Made by a program: the position numbers and the translations under genes. The notes under the pieces were generated by a model. The model was not told the origin of the DNA. It did no database searches and worked only from the letters and a program-made list of their open reading frames with translations. DNA of 64,000 nucleotides from Streptomyces antibioticus (GTDB lineage Bacteria > Actinomycetota > Actinomycetes > Streptomycetales > Streptomycetaceae): contig NZ_CM007717.1 of the NCBI RefSeq assembly GCF_002019855.1, positions 372,001 to 436,000 of the forward strand, written 5' to 3'. Every line of letters starts with the position of its first letter. The stretch's first letter is position 1. This document shows positions 43,284 to 51,965 of the stretch, piece by piece.

Positions 43284-45005
43284 TCAGCGGGTGACGAGGA
43301 CGTCGACGACAGCGGTCGTCCCCTCGGCCACGGCCTTGAGCGCGCGCTCCAGGGCGGGGGCGAGGGCGTCGCGGGTGTCGACGGTCTCGGTGTGCATCCC
43401 GAACGGTTCGGCGAAGCCGGCCAGCCGGGGCAGGCGGTGCAGGTCGGTGCCCAGCCATTCGCCGGTCTCCGCGGCAGCGCCCTCGGGGTAGAAGCGGCGG
43501 TGGTTGAGGTTCATCGACTTGTAGACGCGATTGTTGAAGATCACGATCAGCACCGGCAGGTCGTAGCTCTTCGCGGCGTCGTACGACTGGATCACCGGGT
43601 TGTAGGTGAACGCCCCGTCGCCGACGGTGAGGACCACCGGACGGTCCTTCGCGGCGAGCTTGACGCCGAGCGCGACCGCGATGCCCTGGCCGAGGCCGCC
43701 CTGCACGTAGAAGTAGGAGTCGGGATCGGCGGTCTGCAGATGCCGCTTGACGACCCGGCTGTGGGTGATGGTCTCGTCGACGACGATGCCGTCCCGGCCG
43801 GTGAGCAGTCTGCGCAGAGTGGCGGCGACCAGTACCGGGTCGACGCCGTCGATCTGTTCGGCCTTCTCCTCGGCGGCGGCGATCGCCTTCTGCTCGGCGG
43901 CGTGGCGTTCCTCCTGGGTCTCGCGCCGGATCCGCACCGCCTGCTCGTCCAGGTCCTTCGCCCGCTTGGCGAGCTGGCGGAGGGAGTTGGCCACGTTGCC
44001 TTCCAGGTACACGTCCGCGAACAGGACCTGGTAGACGATGTGCGGGCGCTGCGGGACCTGGTCGATGACGACGATCTTCGCCTTCGACGGCCTGCGGCTC
44101 GGCGGGTAGAAGGGGGCCCGGCAGTTGACGAGCAGGATGAGGTCGGCTGTGTCCATCCAGGGGCCGATGTCACTGCCGGCGTGCAGCGGGTGGGTGCGCG
44201 GGAAGTTGCCGCACACCGCCGAGTCGGGCTCGACGACCGGGATGTTCCATGCCTCGGCGAAGGCGATCAGGGCCTCGAAGCCGCCCGCCTCACGGCCCGT
44301 GGTCTCGGTGACGATCACGGGGTTCTTCGCCTCGCGGATCATCTGTGCGACCGGGTCCACCTCCTCGGGCGAGGAGTGCGTGGAGCCCGGCGGTACGACG
44401 GGCTTCGCCTCGCGGCCGTCCCAGTCCTCCAGAAGGATCTCCAGCGGGATGTTGAGGTACGCCGGTCCGGCCGGGGCCCGCCAGGACAGTTCCGCCGCCC
44501 GCGTGACCATCGTGGGCAGGGTGCTGATGTGGGCGGCCTCGTTGGCCCACTTGGTGAACGGCTGGGCCACGTGGTGCGGGCCGCCCACGATGGACAGGTT
44601 GCGGTACCACTGGCCGCCCGGGTCCTGGCCGGGGCCGTCGCCGTACGTGGTGGACTCCGAGGAGGCGACCACCATCGGCACGCCTGCGAGGAGAGCACCG
44701 TGCACCGCCATCGAGCCCTGGAGCAGTCCGGGGGCGGCGTGCAGCAGCACGCCCTGGGGGCGGCGCTTCAGCAGGCCGTAGCCGGTGGCCATGCCGACCG
44801 CCACGGTCTCATGGGTCAGGTCCAGGTACTCCGGCGCCGGGTCACCGTCACGGTGACGCCGGGCCAGGGACTCCCACACCGGGGCCCATTCGGACCCCGA
44901 GGAGCAGAAGAGGTATTCGGCGCCCGCGGCCGTGAAGGCGGATACCAGGGCATCCCCGCCGTCACCGCCGCCCGCGTCCGGCTTGTCGTGGGTGTCGTCC
45001 GTCAT
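43284..45005 (-). CDS. Thiamine-diphosphate-dependent decarboxylase/synthase
   Basis: A 573-residue ThDP enzyme of the acetolactate-synthase/benzoylformate-decarboxylase superfamily. The catalytic Glu is in LTHETVAVGMATGY, and the cofactor motif runs from GDGAFTYNPVIQSYDAAKSY to IVIFNN. The central domain (about 210-340) appears Rossmann-like without clear FAD residues. It probably decarboxylates or cleaves a 2-oxoacid intermediate. The 13-bp spacing to the amidohydrolase gene indicates co-transcription. Confidence 0.87.
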   Translation of the reverse strand: MTDDTHDKPDAGGGDGGDALVSAFTAAGAEYLFCSSGSEWAPVWESLARRHRDGDPAPEYLDLTHETVAVGMATGYGLLKRRPQGVLLHAAPGLLQGSMAVHGALLAGVPMVVASSESTTYGDGPGQDPGGQWYRNLSIVGGPHHVAQPFTKWANEAAHISTLPTMVTRAAELSWRAPAGPAYLNIPLEILLEDWDGREAKPVVPPGSTHSSPEEVDPVAQMIREAKNPVIVTETTGREAGGFEALIAFAEAWNIPVVEPDSAVCGNFPRTHPLHAGSDIGPWMDTADLILLVNCRAPFYPPSRRPSKAKIVVIDQVPQRPHIVYQVLFADVYLEGNVANSLRQLAKRAKDLDEQAVRIRRETQEERHAAEQKAIAAAEEKAEQIDGVDPVLVAATLRRLLTGRDGIVVDETITHSRVVKRHLQTADPDSYFYVQGGLGQGIAVALGVKLAAKDRPVVLTVGDGAFTYNPVIQSYDAAKSYDLPVLIVIFNNRVYKSMNLNHRRFYPEGAAAETGEWLGTDLHRLPRLAGFAEPFGMHTETVDTRDALAPALERALKAVAEGTTAVVDVLVTR

Positions 45006-45018
45006 CTCCGGGGTGTCC

Positions 45019-45879
45019 TCAGCCCTCGATCGGCCAGTTCAGGACCTCGGCGATACCGCGGCCCATGATCCACTCCAGCTCCTCGGGCGTGAAGTCCCAG
45101 TGCTTGGTGAACTGTTCGATGGTGTCGGTGTAGGTGATGCCGTGGCCCAGCAGACGGGTGATGTCGGTGCCGTAGAAGCAGCGCTGCGGTCCCATCCGGT
45201 CGACCATCTCCCGGACGTACTTCTGGATGTTGTCGTTCGGGAACGGCTGCGTCGAGTAGCCGGGGAGCGCCGAGACCTTGACGTAGATGTTGGGGTGCGG
45301 GGCGAGGTCGGCGGTCTCGGAGACCCAGTAGCCGATGGCGTCGTCGACGCAGCGCGCCATGATGCCCATGTGATCGATGATGATCTTCAGCTCGGGGTGG
45401 CGGGCGGCGATCTCGCCGAGTTCCTTCTTCCAGATCGGGGCGTGCACCATCGTCGGGATGCGCAGTTCCTCGGCGACGGGCCAGTACCAGTCGTTGGTGC
45501 CGTCGATCATCCAGTTGCGGTCGATCGGCCGGTGGAAGGTGAGGCGGGTACCCTTGATGTGCGGGTTCTGCGCGAAGTCCTTGAGCATCGCCTTGCCCTC
45601 TGCGGGCTTGTTCTGCGGGATGCGGGCCATGATGCCGAAGCGGTCGGGGTGCGCCTCACAGGCTTCGAGGGCGTAGTCGATCCGGTCGCCCTCCCAGGAC
45701 GGCGGCAGGATCAGCGCCCGGTTCACACCGGCCTCGTCCATCAGTTCGAGGGCCTCCTCGTAGGAGAAGGGGTCCTCGCGGTGGCCGTTGAGGCGGATGC
45801 GTTCCCGGGCGCCGGGCACCCAGGGGCGGTCCGGGGTCTCTTCCAGCCAGATGTGGATCTGCGTGTCGATGACGAACAT
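45019..45879 (-). CDS. Amidohydrolase-2 (TIM-barrel hydrolase/decarboxylase)
   Basis: A 286-residue amidohydrolase-2 protein related to ACMSD and 2-pyrone-4,6-dicarboxylate lactonases. The first metal motif reads DTQIHIW, with Gln replacing the first His of HxH. Later come VHAPIWKK (His), IDHMG (His) and FYGTDITR (Asp). The active site is therefore metal-reduced or metal-independent, as in LigI-type lactonases. It is the first gene of the operon with the ThDP enzyme and Ldh-type dehydrogenase, behind the palindrome at 45966. Confidence 0.85.
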   Translation of the reverse strand: MFVIDTQIHIWLEETPDRPWVPGARERIRLNGHREDPFSYEEALELMDEAGVNRALILPPSWEGDRIDYALEACEAHPDRFGIMARIPQNKPAEGKAMLKDFAQNPHIKGTRLTFHRPIDRNWMIDGTNDWYWPVAEELRIPTMVHAPIWKKELGEIAARHPELKIIIDHMGIMARCVDDAIGYWVSETADLAPHPNIYVKVSALPGYSTQPFPNDNIQKYVREMVDRMGPQRCFYGTDITRLLGHGITYTDTIEQFTKHWDFTPEELEWIMGRGIAEVLNWPIEG

Positions 45880-45965
45880 AGGGTGAGCTCTTTCTCTCGA
45901 AGGGGGTGGTGCGGTGGTACGGAAGGAACGCTAGGCGCGGAGCGAGGTCTTGCAGGAGCGTCGGG

Positions 45966-45986
45966 CGCGCAAGCACTAGTTGCGCG
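45966..45986. promoter_or_regulatory. Palindrome CGCGCAA-N7-TTGCGCG, candidate pathway operator
   Basis: A perfect 7-bp inverted repeat with a 7-bp spacer lies 87 bp upstream of the amidohydrolase start. The same GCGCAA-N7-TTGCGC core recurs upstream of the dioxygenase gene at 55229. LysR and LacI regulators are both encoded in the locus. Confidence 0.6.
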
Positions 45987-46043
45987 GAAGTGCGCAGTAC
46001 GCAGGGGGTTTCACGGTTCGCGGGCGGCTTCCCGGGGCGCTTC

Positions 46044-47243
46044 TCAGAAGTCGCCGAACACGTCGGTCACGATGTGTTCGGCGATCGCCAGGGAGGCCGT
46101 CGCGGCAGGGGACGGCGCGTTGCGCACGGCCGTGATCCTGCCGACGTGGTGGATCCGGAAGTCGTCGACGAGCGTGCCGTCGCGGTCCAGTGCCTGGGCC
46201 CGCACGCCGGCTCCGCCGCGGATCACGTCGTCGGCGCCGACGCCGGGGACGTACTGCCCGGCGTCCCGCATGAAGGCCGTGGTGGACAAGGCGCCGCGGT
46301 ACTCCTTGAGACCGGTGCGCCAGTGCTGTGCCGCCATGCGCCACGCGCCGGGATAGGCGGCGAGGCCCAGTAGGTCCCTCGGGGAGATATTGCCGAGGGT
46401 GTAGCCCTCGCGGGCGAGCGCCAGGACGGCGTTGGGGCCGACCTCCACCGAGCCGTCCACCCGGGGGGTGAAGTGGACGCCCAGGAAGGGGTACCGGGGG
46501 TCCGGCACCGGGTAGATCAGGCCGCGCACCAGGTGGGTGCGGTCCGGTCTGAGCATCATGTACTCGCCCCGGAACGGGACGATCTTCGGCTCCTTCCTGT
46601 CCTGCGCGAGCCCGGCGACCACATCGGAGTGCAGACCCGCGCACAGGATCAGCCGGTCCACTCGAACCGTCTCCTCACGCGAGGCGACCTCGATGCCCCC
46701 GGGCACGGTGGCGATGCCGGTGACGGCGAATCCGAGCCGGACCTCGCCGCCCGATTCGGTGATGTCCTTGGCGAACTCGCGGGCGATCGCCCGGTAGTCG
46801 GTGATCGCGGTGCGCGGGGAGTGCAGCGCGGCGATGCCACCGGCGTGCGGCTCCAGCTCCCTGATCTCCTGCTTGGAAACCTTGACCAGGTCGGGCACGT
46901 GGTTGTTCCTGGCCCGCTCGTAGAGGTTCTCCATCCGGCCCAGCTCGTCCTCGCGGACGGCCACCACCAGCTTGCCGGTCTCCTTGTAGGGCAGGGCGCG
47001 GTCCTGGCAGTACTCGCGCAGCAGGGCCACCCCGCGGACGGTCAGGTCCGCCTTGAGGCTTCCGGGCGCGTAGTAGATGCCGGCGTGTACGACACCGGAG
47101 TTGTGGCCGGTCTGGTGCAGCGCGACCTGCGGCTCCTTCTCGAACACGACGACGCGGGTGCCGGGGCGGCGCAAGGCGATCTCACGGCCTGTGGCCAGGC
47201 CCACGATGCCGGCGCCGACAATGCCGATCGTCTCGTCGGCCAT
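46044..47243 (-). CDS. lhgO: L-2-hydroxyglutarate oxidase-like FAD enzyme
   Basis: A 399-residue DAO-type flavoprotein. It begins with GIVGAGIVGLATGREIALRR and the LhgO-typical QTGHNSGVVHAGIYYAPGSL, with ITDYRAIAREFA, FRGEYMMLRPDR and GVGADDVIRGGAGVRAQAL. It oxidises a 2-hydroxyacid, classically L-2-hydroxyglutarate, to the oxoacid. It lies 16 bp after the aldehyde dehydrogenase gene, so both are co-transcribed. In this context the natural substrate could be a pathway hydroxyacid; the family assignment is strong, the substrate less so. Confidence 0.85.
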   Translation of the reverse strand: MADETIGIVGAGIVGLATGREIALRRPGTRVVVFEKEPQVALHQTGHNSGVVHAGIYYAPGSLKADLTVRGVALLREYCQDRALPYKETGKLVVAVREDELGRMENLYERARNNHVPDLVKVSKQEIRELEPHAGGIAALHSPRTAITDYRAIAREFAKDITESGGEVRLGFAVTGIATVPGGIEVASREETVRVDRLILCAGLHSDVVAGLAQDRKEPKIVPFRGEYMMLRPDRTHLVRGLIYPVPDPRYPFLGVHFTPRVDGSVEVGPNAVLALAREGYTLGNISPRDLLGLAAYPGAWRMAAQHWRTGLKEYRGALSTTAFMRDAGQYVPGVGADDVIRGGAGVRAQALDRDGTLVDDFRIHHVGRITAVRNAPSPAATASLAIAEHIVTDVFGDF

Positions 47244-47259
47244 CGGTACCTCCCAGGGG

Positions 47260-48702
47260 TCAGAAGTGGATGGCGACGGTCTTGACGCGGGTCGAGAAGC
47301 GCAGGACTTCCTCGCCCTGCTCCTTGTAGGCCGTGCCGGAGTCGCGGAATCCGCCGAAGGGAAGGTGAACGTCCCATCCGGTGGTGGTGGTGTTGACGGC
47401 GATCTGCCCGCACTCGGCCTCGTCGGCGAAGCGGTACGCGCGGCCCAGGTCACGGGTGAAGACGGCGGCGGCGAGCCCGAAGTCGGAGTCGTTGACCGCC
47501 TCGACGGCGGCGGCGAAGTCGTCGACGGCGCGCACAGCGAGAACCGGTCCGAAGACCTCCTCGCGCCAGATCGCCGTCTCCGGGGTGACGTCGGCAAGCA
47601 CGGTCGGCCGGACGTAGCAGCCGTGCGCCCGGTCACCGTCGGTGTCCGCCGTGCCGCCGGTGAGCACAGTGGCCCCCTGTTCGACGGCACGCCGCAGGTC
47701 GGCGAGGACGCTGTCCCGCTGCCTCGGGCTCGAGAGCGGGCACAGAGTCGTGGCCGGGTCGCTGCCGGGGCCCACGGTGAGCGACTCGACCTCCGAGACC
47801 AGCAGCCGGACGAAGTCGTCGTACACCGGACGTTCGACGATCACCCTGCTGGTCGCCGTGCAGCGCTGGCCCGCCTGGCCGAAGGACGCGGCCACTATGC
47901 CCTTCGCCGCGGCGGTCAGGTCCGCGTCCCTGAGGACGACCGAGGCGTTCTTGCCGCCCAGCTCGCCCTGGAAGCGGAGGTTGCGGTCGGCGAGCCGGCG
48001 GCGGATGCGGTTGCCGACGGCGTTGGAGCCCGTGAAGGTGATGCCGGTGATCCTCGGGTCGTCGAGAAGGGCCTCCTCCAGCTCGGAGGTACGGCCGGTG
48101 ATCACGTTCAGCACCCCGGCGGGCAGCCCCGCGTCATGCAGGGCCCGGGCGAAGTGCAGACCCGACACCGGAGTTTCGGTGGCGGGCTTGAACACGGCCG
48201 CGTTGCCGACGGCGAGCAGCGGGGCGAGCTTGCGGGCCGGGGTGATCAGCGGGTCGTTCCACGGGCTGATCACCAGGATCACGCCGATCGGCTCGCGCTG
48301 GGTGTGCGTACGGTGGTCGGGGCGTACGTCGTGCAGCAGGGTGCCGTAGCCCTGGCGGGCCAGGCCCGCGTAGTAGTCGAGGAAGTCGGCGGCCTTGCCC
48401 GCCTCGACGCGGGCCTCGTTCAGCGTCTTGCCGTTCTCGGCCGTGACGTCGGCGGCGATCTCCTCGAGCCGTTCGCGGATCAGCCGGGCGGCCTCGGTGA
48501 GGATGCGGGCCCGCTCGAAGGGGCTGGTGCGCTTCCAGACACCGAAGCCGCGCTCGGCGTGGTCGTAGGCCCGGGTGACGTCCTTGGCGGACAGGGCCGG
48601 AATCCGGGCCACGGGGGCGCGGACGTCGGCCGGGTCGTGGACGTCGATCCACTCGCCGGTCGTCACCCACTCCCCGCCCAGGAGCGTTTCCAGAGTGCGC
48701 AT
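47260..48702 (-). CDS. Aldehyde dehydrogenase
   Basis: A 480-residue NAD(P) aldehyde dehydrogenase. Catalytic Cys lies in GQAGQRCTATSRV, general base Glu in QGELGGKNASVV, and Asn in SPWNDPL; the cofactor turn is FTGSNAVGNRI. It resembles succinate-semialdehyde, ketoglutarate-semialdehyde and benzaldehyde-type enzymes. The gene starts the ALDH-lhgO operon, divergent from a small monooxygenase gene, across a 234-bp region containing a degenerate copy of the pathway palindrome. Confidence 0.88.
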   Translation of the reverse strand: MRTLETLLGGEWVTTGEWIDVHDPADVRAPVARIPALSAKDVTRAYDHAERGFGVWKRTSPFERARILTEAARLIRERLEEIAADVTAENGKTLNEARVEAGKAADFLDYYAGLARQGYGTLLHDVRPDHRTHTQREPIGVILVISPWNDPLITPARKLAPLLAVGNAAVFKPATETPVSGLHFARALHDAGLPAGVLNVITGRTSELEEALLDDPRITGITFTGSNAVGNRIRRRLADRNLRFQGELGGKNASVVLRDADLTAAAKGIVAASFGQAGQRCTATSRVIVERPVYDDFVRLLVSEVESLTVGPGSDPATTLCPLSSPRQRDSVLADLRRAVEQGATVLTGGTADTDGDRAHGCYVRPTVLADVTPETAIWREEVFGPVLAVRAVDDFAAAVEAVNDSDFGLAAAVFTRDLGRAYRFADEAECGQIAVNTTTTGWDVHLPFGGFRDSGTAYKEQGEEVLRFSTRVKTVAIHF

Positions 48703-48814
48703 CAGATCACTTCCTTCGTCGACCCCGGTGCGGATGACCGGGGTCCCTGCGGGTTGGCCGTACGGACCGGATGCGACAACACACCACGTCGGGGCGGGTG
48801 CACCAGCACCGCGG

Positions 48815-48833
48815 GGGCAGGCATTGGTTGCGC
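48815..48833. promoter_or_regulatory. Degenerate copy of the GCGCAA-N7-TTGCGC palindrome
   Basis: GGGCAG-N7-TTGCGC keeps the right arm and four of six positions of the left arm. It lies in the divergent promoter region of the ALDH-lhgO operon and the ABM monooxygenase gene. Confidence 0.35.
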
Positions 48834-48936
48834 CGTGCACGGGTCGGCGGGCGCATGATCCGTGCTGGAATCGGCGGGCCGAAGGGCCCGGCCCGTATCG
48901 GGCCGGCACACGCCCGACATGAGAGATGGGAAAGAC

Positions 48937-49224
48937 ATGGCCTACGCAGTCGTCGCCCGCTACCACTGCGCCCCCGAGAACGAGCCGGCCGTACGTGCCG
49001 CGCTGCTGAAGGCGCGTGAGCACACGCGGTCCGAGCCCGCCAACCTCGCGTACGAGGTGCACGCGGAGGTGGACGCTCCGGGAGGTTTCGTGCTCTACGA
49101 GCAGTACACCGATCGTGCGGGTTTCGAGGCGCACAAGGCGGCGCAGCACTTCCGTGAGCTGATCGTCGAGACGGTGTGGCCGCTGCTCACGGATCGGTCG
49201 GTGACCTTCGCCGACGTGCTGTGA
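48937..49224 (+). CDS. ABM-domain (quinol monooxygenase-like) protein
   Basis: A 95-residue antibiotic-biosynthesis-monooxygenase-fold protein: MAYAVVARYHCAPENEPAVR, ANLAYEVHAEVDAPGGFVLY, EQYTDRAGFEAH and HFRELIVETVWPLL. Members oxidise hydroquinones or act as isomerases without metal cofactors. It is the only plus-strand structural gene in this part of the locus. A GAGAGATGGGAAAG leader precedes the ATG at 48937. Confidence 0.8.
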   Translation: MAYAVVARYHCAPENEPAVRAALLKAREHTRSEPANLAYEVHAEVDAPGGFVLYEQYTDRAGFEAHKAAQHFRELIVETVWPLLTDRSVTFADVL

Positions 49225-49270
49225 TCACGGAGCGGGCCGGGAAGCACCATGCTCCCCGGCCCTCCCCCGT

Positions 49271-50302
49271 TCAGAACTCGTTGCCCCAGCAGTAGCGGGC
49301 GATCGTCTCGACCAGGACGAGCTTGCGGTGCTGGTCCTCGGCGCTCAGCAGCGGCCGGCTCGCGATGTCGGCGAAACCCCGGGACGGGCTGACGGCGGCG
49401 TCCTCAACGTCCTTGAATTCGCCCACGGCGTCGATCCGGTCCATCACCGTGCCGATGTCCTCCAGTTCGGGCACGGTCGCGTCCACCACGCCCAGGCAGA
49501 CGTCCCTGTCCTCGGGCAGCGCCCGCACCAGGTCCAGCTCGGCGTCGGTGCCCTGGTCGAAGGGGAGGATCCAGCGGTCCGCGGGAACCGCCGTGTAGAG
49601 CCGCTCGGCCCGTGCCGTGTCCACGGCGGACGGCGCCGCCCAGCCCGGTGCCACGCCGATGCGCACGCCCTCGGGGCGCTGGCCGAGCCGGACCGCCAGG
49701 GCGTCCACCGCGAGCGCGTCCTCGAAGGACAGCGCGCCGGGGCCGGGCGAGGGTTCGGTGGCGACCAGGTCGAGCAGCAGGGGGTTGTTGAGCTGGATCA
49801 GGCGTACGCCCTTGGCGACGAGCAGGGCGATCTCCGCCTGGATGATCTCTGCCAGAGCCTCGCCGAGTTCCCTGGCCGAGGAGACGCCCAGGCCGGGCTG
49901 GTACGTGGTGGCAGCCAGATAGGCCGGCGACGGCAGTGACACCTTGGGAGCGATCACCGTCAGTTCGGCGAGCCGTGCCGCCCAGTCGGCGAGCAGCGGG
50001 CCGTTGGCCTTGGGGAGGGACTCGGCGACCCAGCGCACGAGCCCGTCGGGGCCGGTCTCGTCGGTGCGCCGGAACCCGGAGACGTTGTCGAGGACGGCGC
50101 CGCGGAAGTCCTCGCGGGGATAGTCGCCGTCCGTGACGACGGTGGAGCGCAGCTTGCGCTGGTACACCACCACGTCCTGGACTGCCTGGAGTTCGGCCGC
50201 GTGCAGCGCCTCCGGGTCACCGGCCGCGCGGGCGATGGTGAGTTCCGCGGGACGAACCAGGCTGCCGTGGTGGTCGATGCGGTAGTTGAACGTGTCCGCC
50301 AT
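49271..50302 (-). CDS. MetE-like (YxjG-type) methyltransferase-fold protein lacking zinc ligands
   Basis: A 343-residue protein with the fold of cobalamin-independent methionine synthase, C-terminal domain only. It shows DHHGSLVRPAEL, STVVTDGDYPREDF, IQLNNPLLLDL, a LPFDQGTDAELDLVRALPED segment, VCLGVVDATVPELE and ETIARYCWG. In active YxjG/MetE proteins zinc is held by HxC (usually HxCRGN) and a Cys in SPQCGF. Here these read GVAPGW and SPSRGF, so all recognisable thiol/imidazole ligands are lost. A role in transferring a methyl or C1 group from another type of donor is proposed. It lies 4 bp after the GlcG-like gene. Confidence 0.8.
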   Translation of the reverse strand: MADTFNYRIDHHGSLVRPAELTIARAAGDPEALHAAELQAVQDVVVYQRKLRSTVVTDGDYPREDFRGAVLDNVSGFRRTDETGPDGLVRWVAESLPKANGPLLADWAARLAELTVIAPKVSLPSPAYLAATTYQPGLGVSSARELGEALAEIIQAEIALLVAKGVRLIQLNNPLLLDLVATEPSPGPGALSFEDALAVDALAVRLGQRPEGVRIGVAPGWAAPSAVDTARAERLYTAVPADRWILPFDQGTDAELDLVRALPEDRDVCLGVVDATVPELEDIGTVMDRIDAVGEFKDVEDAAVSPSRGFADIASRPLLSAEDQHRKLVLVETIARYCWGNEF

Positions 50303-50305
50303 GGG

Positions 50306-50785
50306 TCAGTCCTTTCCGGAGCCGGCCGGCGCCGGTGTGCCCGCGACTCCCCAGGCCGCGAACTCCAGTTCGTAGCCGAGGGATTGCAGGACCTCGTCGG
50401 CGATGACCTGATCCTCGTCGGCGGTGCCGCCGGCGATGCCGAGGCCGCCGATGATCTGGCCGTCCTTCTTGATGGTGACGCTGCCCTCGGTGGCGAGGAT
50501 CGGCAGCGCGGCGCCGGGCAGTTGGGAGAGCTGGGAGAAGAAGACGGGCTGGCTCTCCTGCCACTTCTTCAGCATCCTGCCGGGGCGCTGCATCACGGCG
50601 GCGGTGTACGCCTTGGCGCGGGCGATGTCGGGGGTGAGCGGGCGGGCGCCGTCGGCCCGGTGGACGGCGACGACGAAGCCGCCTGAGTCGACGACGGCGA
50701 CGCTCACCGCCTTGCCGATCGCCTGGGCGCGTTTGTGCGCGGCGGCGATGATCTCCTCGGCGGCGTCGAGGGTGACGTTGCTCAT
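50306..50785 (-). CDS. GlcG/HbpS-family (DUF336) protein
   Basis: A 159-residue protein with the family pattern ITAAHKRAQAIGKAVSVAVV (here IIAAAHKRA), DSGGFVVAVHRADGA, ARAKAYTAAVMQRP and a C-terminal GGLGIAGGTADEDQVIA. HbpS of streptomycetes binds heme and is secreted; this one lacks a signal peptide, so a cytoplasmic cofactor- or metabolite-binding role is more likely. It sits between the alpha/beta hydrolase and the MetE-like gene with spacings of 9 and 3 bp. Confidence 0.82.
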   Translation of the reverse strand: MSNVTLDAAEEIIAAAHKRAQAIGKAVSVAVVDSGGFVVAVHRADGARPLTPDIARAKAYTAAVMQRPGRMLKKWQESQPVFFSQLSQLPGAALPILATEGSVTIKKDGQIIGGLGIAGGTADEDQVIADEVLQSLGYELEFAAWGVAGTPAPAGSGKD

Positions 50786-50794
50786 GCGGCTTCC

Positions 50795-51568
50795 TTATGA
50801 CGTGGTCAGGGTGCGGCGCAGCCGTGCGACGGCCGCGTTGTACGGCTCGGGCGTCTCCCAGTACATGGAGTGCGGGGCGCCGGGGACGATCTCCAGATGC
50901 GAGCCGGGCAGCAGTTCATGGGCGCGGGTGACGGTCTTCACGCTGAGGACGGCGTCCTTCTCACCGGCGAGGAAGGCGACCTTGACCCCGGACTTCTGGA
51001 TCTCCTCCAGGGTGGGCCCGTCGGTGTCGAGGTTGCGCAGGTCGGCCATCGTGGCCACGTTGAACGTGCCCATCTGCTGGAACAGGAAGGTGAGGTCGGC
51101 GCGCTCGGTCTGGAAGCGCTTGGTCAGCAACCGGTCGATGACGGGCAGCTTGACGGCCTCGGCGCGGTCGGCGGCGGCCAGTTCCTTCAGCTCGGGGTGG
51201 CCGATGCCGCCGAGGGAGTGGCCGAGGACGACCGAGGAGACGCGCCCGGGGCGCATGAGTCCGGCGCGCAGGGCGGCGACGGAGCCGATGGACTGGCCGA
51301 CCAGCATGACGTCGGTGAGTTCCTCGGCGTCCAGGACCGCCGCGACGTCGCCGGGGAAGTCCTGGCCGTCGAACTCGGGCATGGACGAGTCCGAGTTTCC
51401 GAAGCCGCGCAGATCCACCGTGACGACGGTGAACTCGTCGCGCAGCGCGGCGACCTGCTGCCACCAGGCGGCGTGGTGGCCGCCGCTGCCGTGCACAAAC
51501 AGGATGACCGGGCCGCTGCCGTGGCGTTCGTAGTAGAGGGAGGTGCCGTCGGAGTCGGCGAGGGGCAT
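50795..51568 (-). CDS. Alpha/beta hydrolase (meta-cleavage-product hydrolase type)
   Basis: A 257-residue hydrolase. Oxyanion motif HGSGG (26-30) and nucleophile Ser93 in VGQSIGS are followed by an Asp in GEKDAVL and the His in GAPHSMY. Length and motifs fit C-C hydrolases of meta-cleavage pathways as well as esterases. Its position beside the extradiol dioxygenase, FAH-family and aldehyde dehydrogenase genes favours hydrolysis of a ring-cleavage product. Confidence 0.84.
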   Translation of the reverse strand: MPLADSDGTSLYYERHGSGPVILFVHGSGGHHAAWWQQVAALRDEFTVVTVDLRGFGNSDSSMPEFDGQDFPGDVAAVLDAEELTDVMLVGQSIGSVAALRAGLMRPGRVSSVVLGHSLGGIGHPELKELAAADRAEAVKLPVIDRLLTKRFQTERADLTFLFQQMGTFNVATMADLRNLDTDGPTLEEIQKSGVKVAFLAGEKDAVLSVKTVTRAHELLPGSHLEIVPGAPHSMYWETPEPYNAAVARLRRTLTTS

Positions 51569-51593
51569 GAAGTGAACTCCTGTATGTGCGGGT

Positions 51594-51965
51594 CTAGTTG
51601 GGGCGCTTGGCGTGATAGACCAGCTCGATCATGGTGTGGTCGGGGTCGTGGATGTAGCAGAACTTGGACTGGTTCTCGGGGCGCTGGATCGGGCGGGTGT
51701 GCCGGATGCCCAGCTTCTTGAGGTGCTCCAGGAAGTCGTCCCAGTCGTCGACCTCGACGGCGAAGTGGTAGGGCGCCATGCGCTCCATCTCCTCGACCGG
51801 GGTGAAGTGGAGGTCGAAGTTGCCCCGGGTCATCAGCACCACGCGGGTGTTGGACTTGGGCTGGATGCGCTTCATCCCGAAAACCTCGGCGTACCAGGCC
51901 GCGGTGCGGTCGGGGTCGGTGGTGGGGAAGTTGACGTGGTGGATGTAGCGGGGTTGTGCGCTCAT
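51594..51965 (-). CDS. VOC-family single-domain dioxygenase/isomerase
   Basis: A 123-residue VOC protein. Metal ligands are plausible: His in RYIHHVNFP, His in APYHFAVEV and Glu in PDHTMIELVYH. Modules AAWYAEVFGMKRI and DFLEHLKKLGIRHT are typical. It may be a small dioxygenase, glyoxalase or isomerase. The ATG overlaps the TGA of the FAH gene (ATGA), so the two are translationally coupled. Confidence 0.82.
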   Translation of the reverse strand: MSAQPRYIHHVNFPTTDPDRTAAWYAEVFGMKRIQPKSNTRVVLMTRGNFDLHFTPVEEMERMAPYHFAVEVDDWDDFLEHLKKLGIRHTRPIQRPENQSKFCYIHDPDHTMIELVYHAKRPN

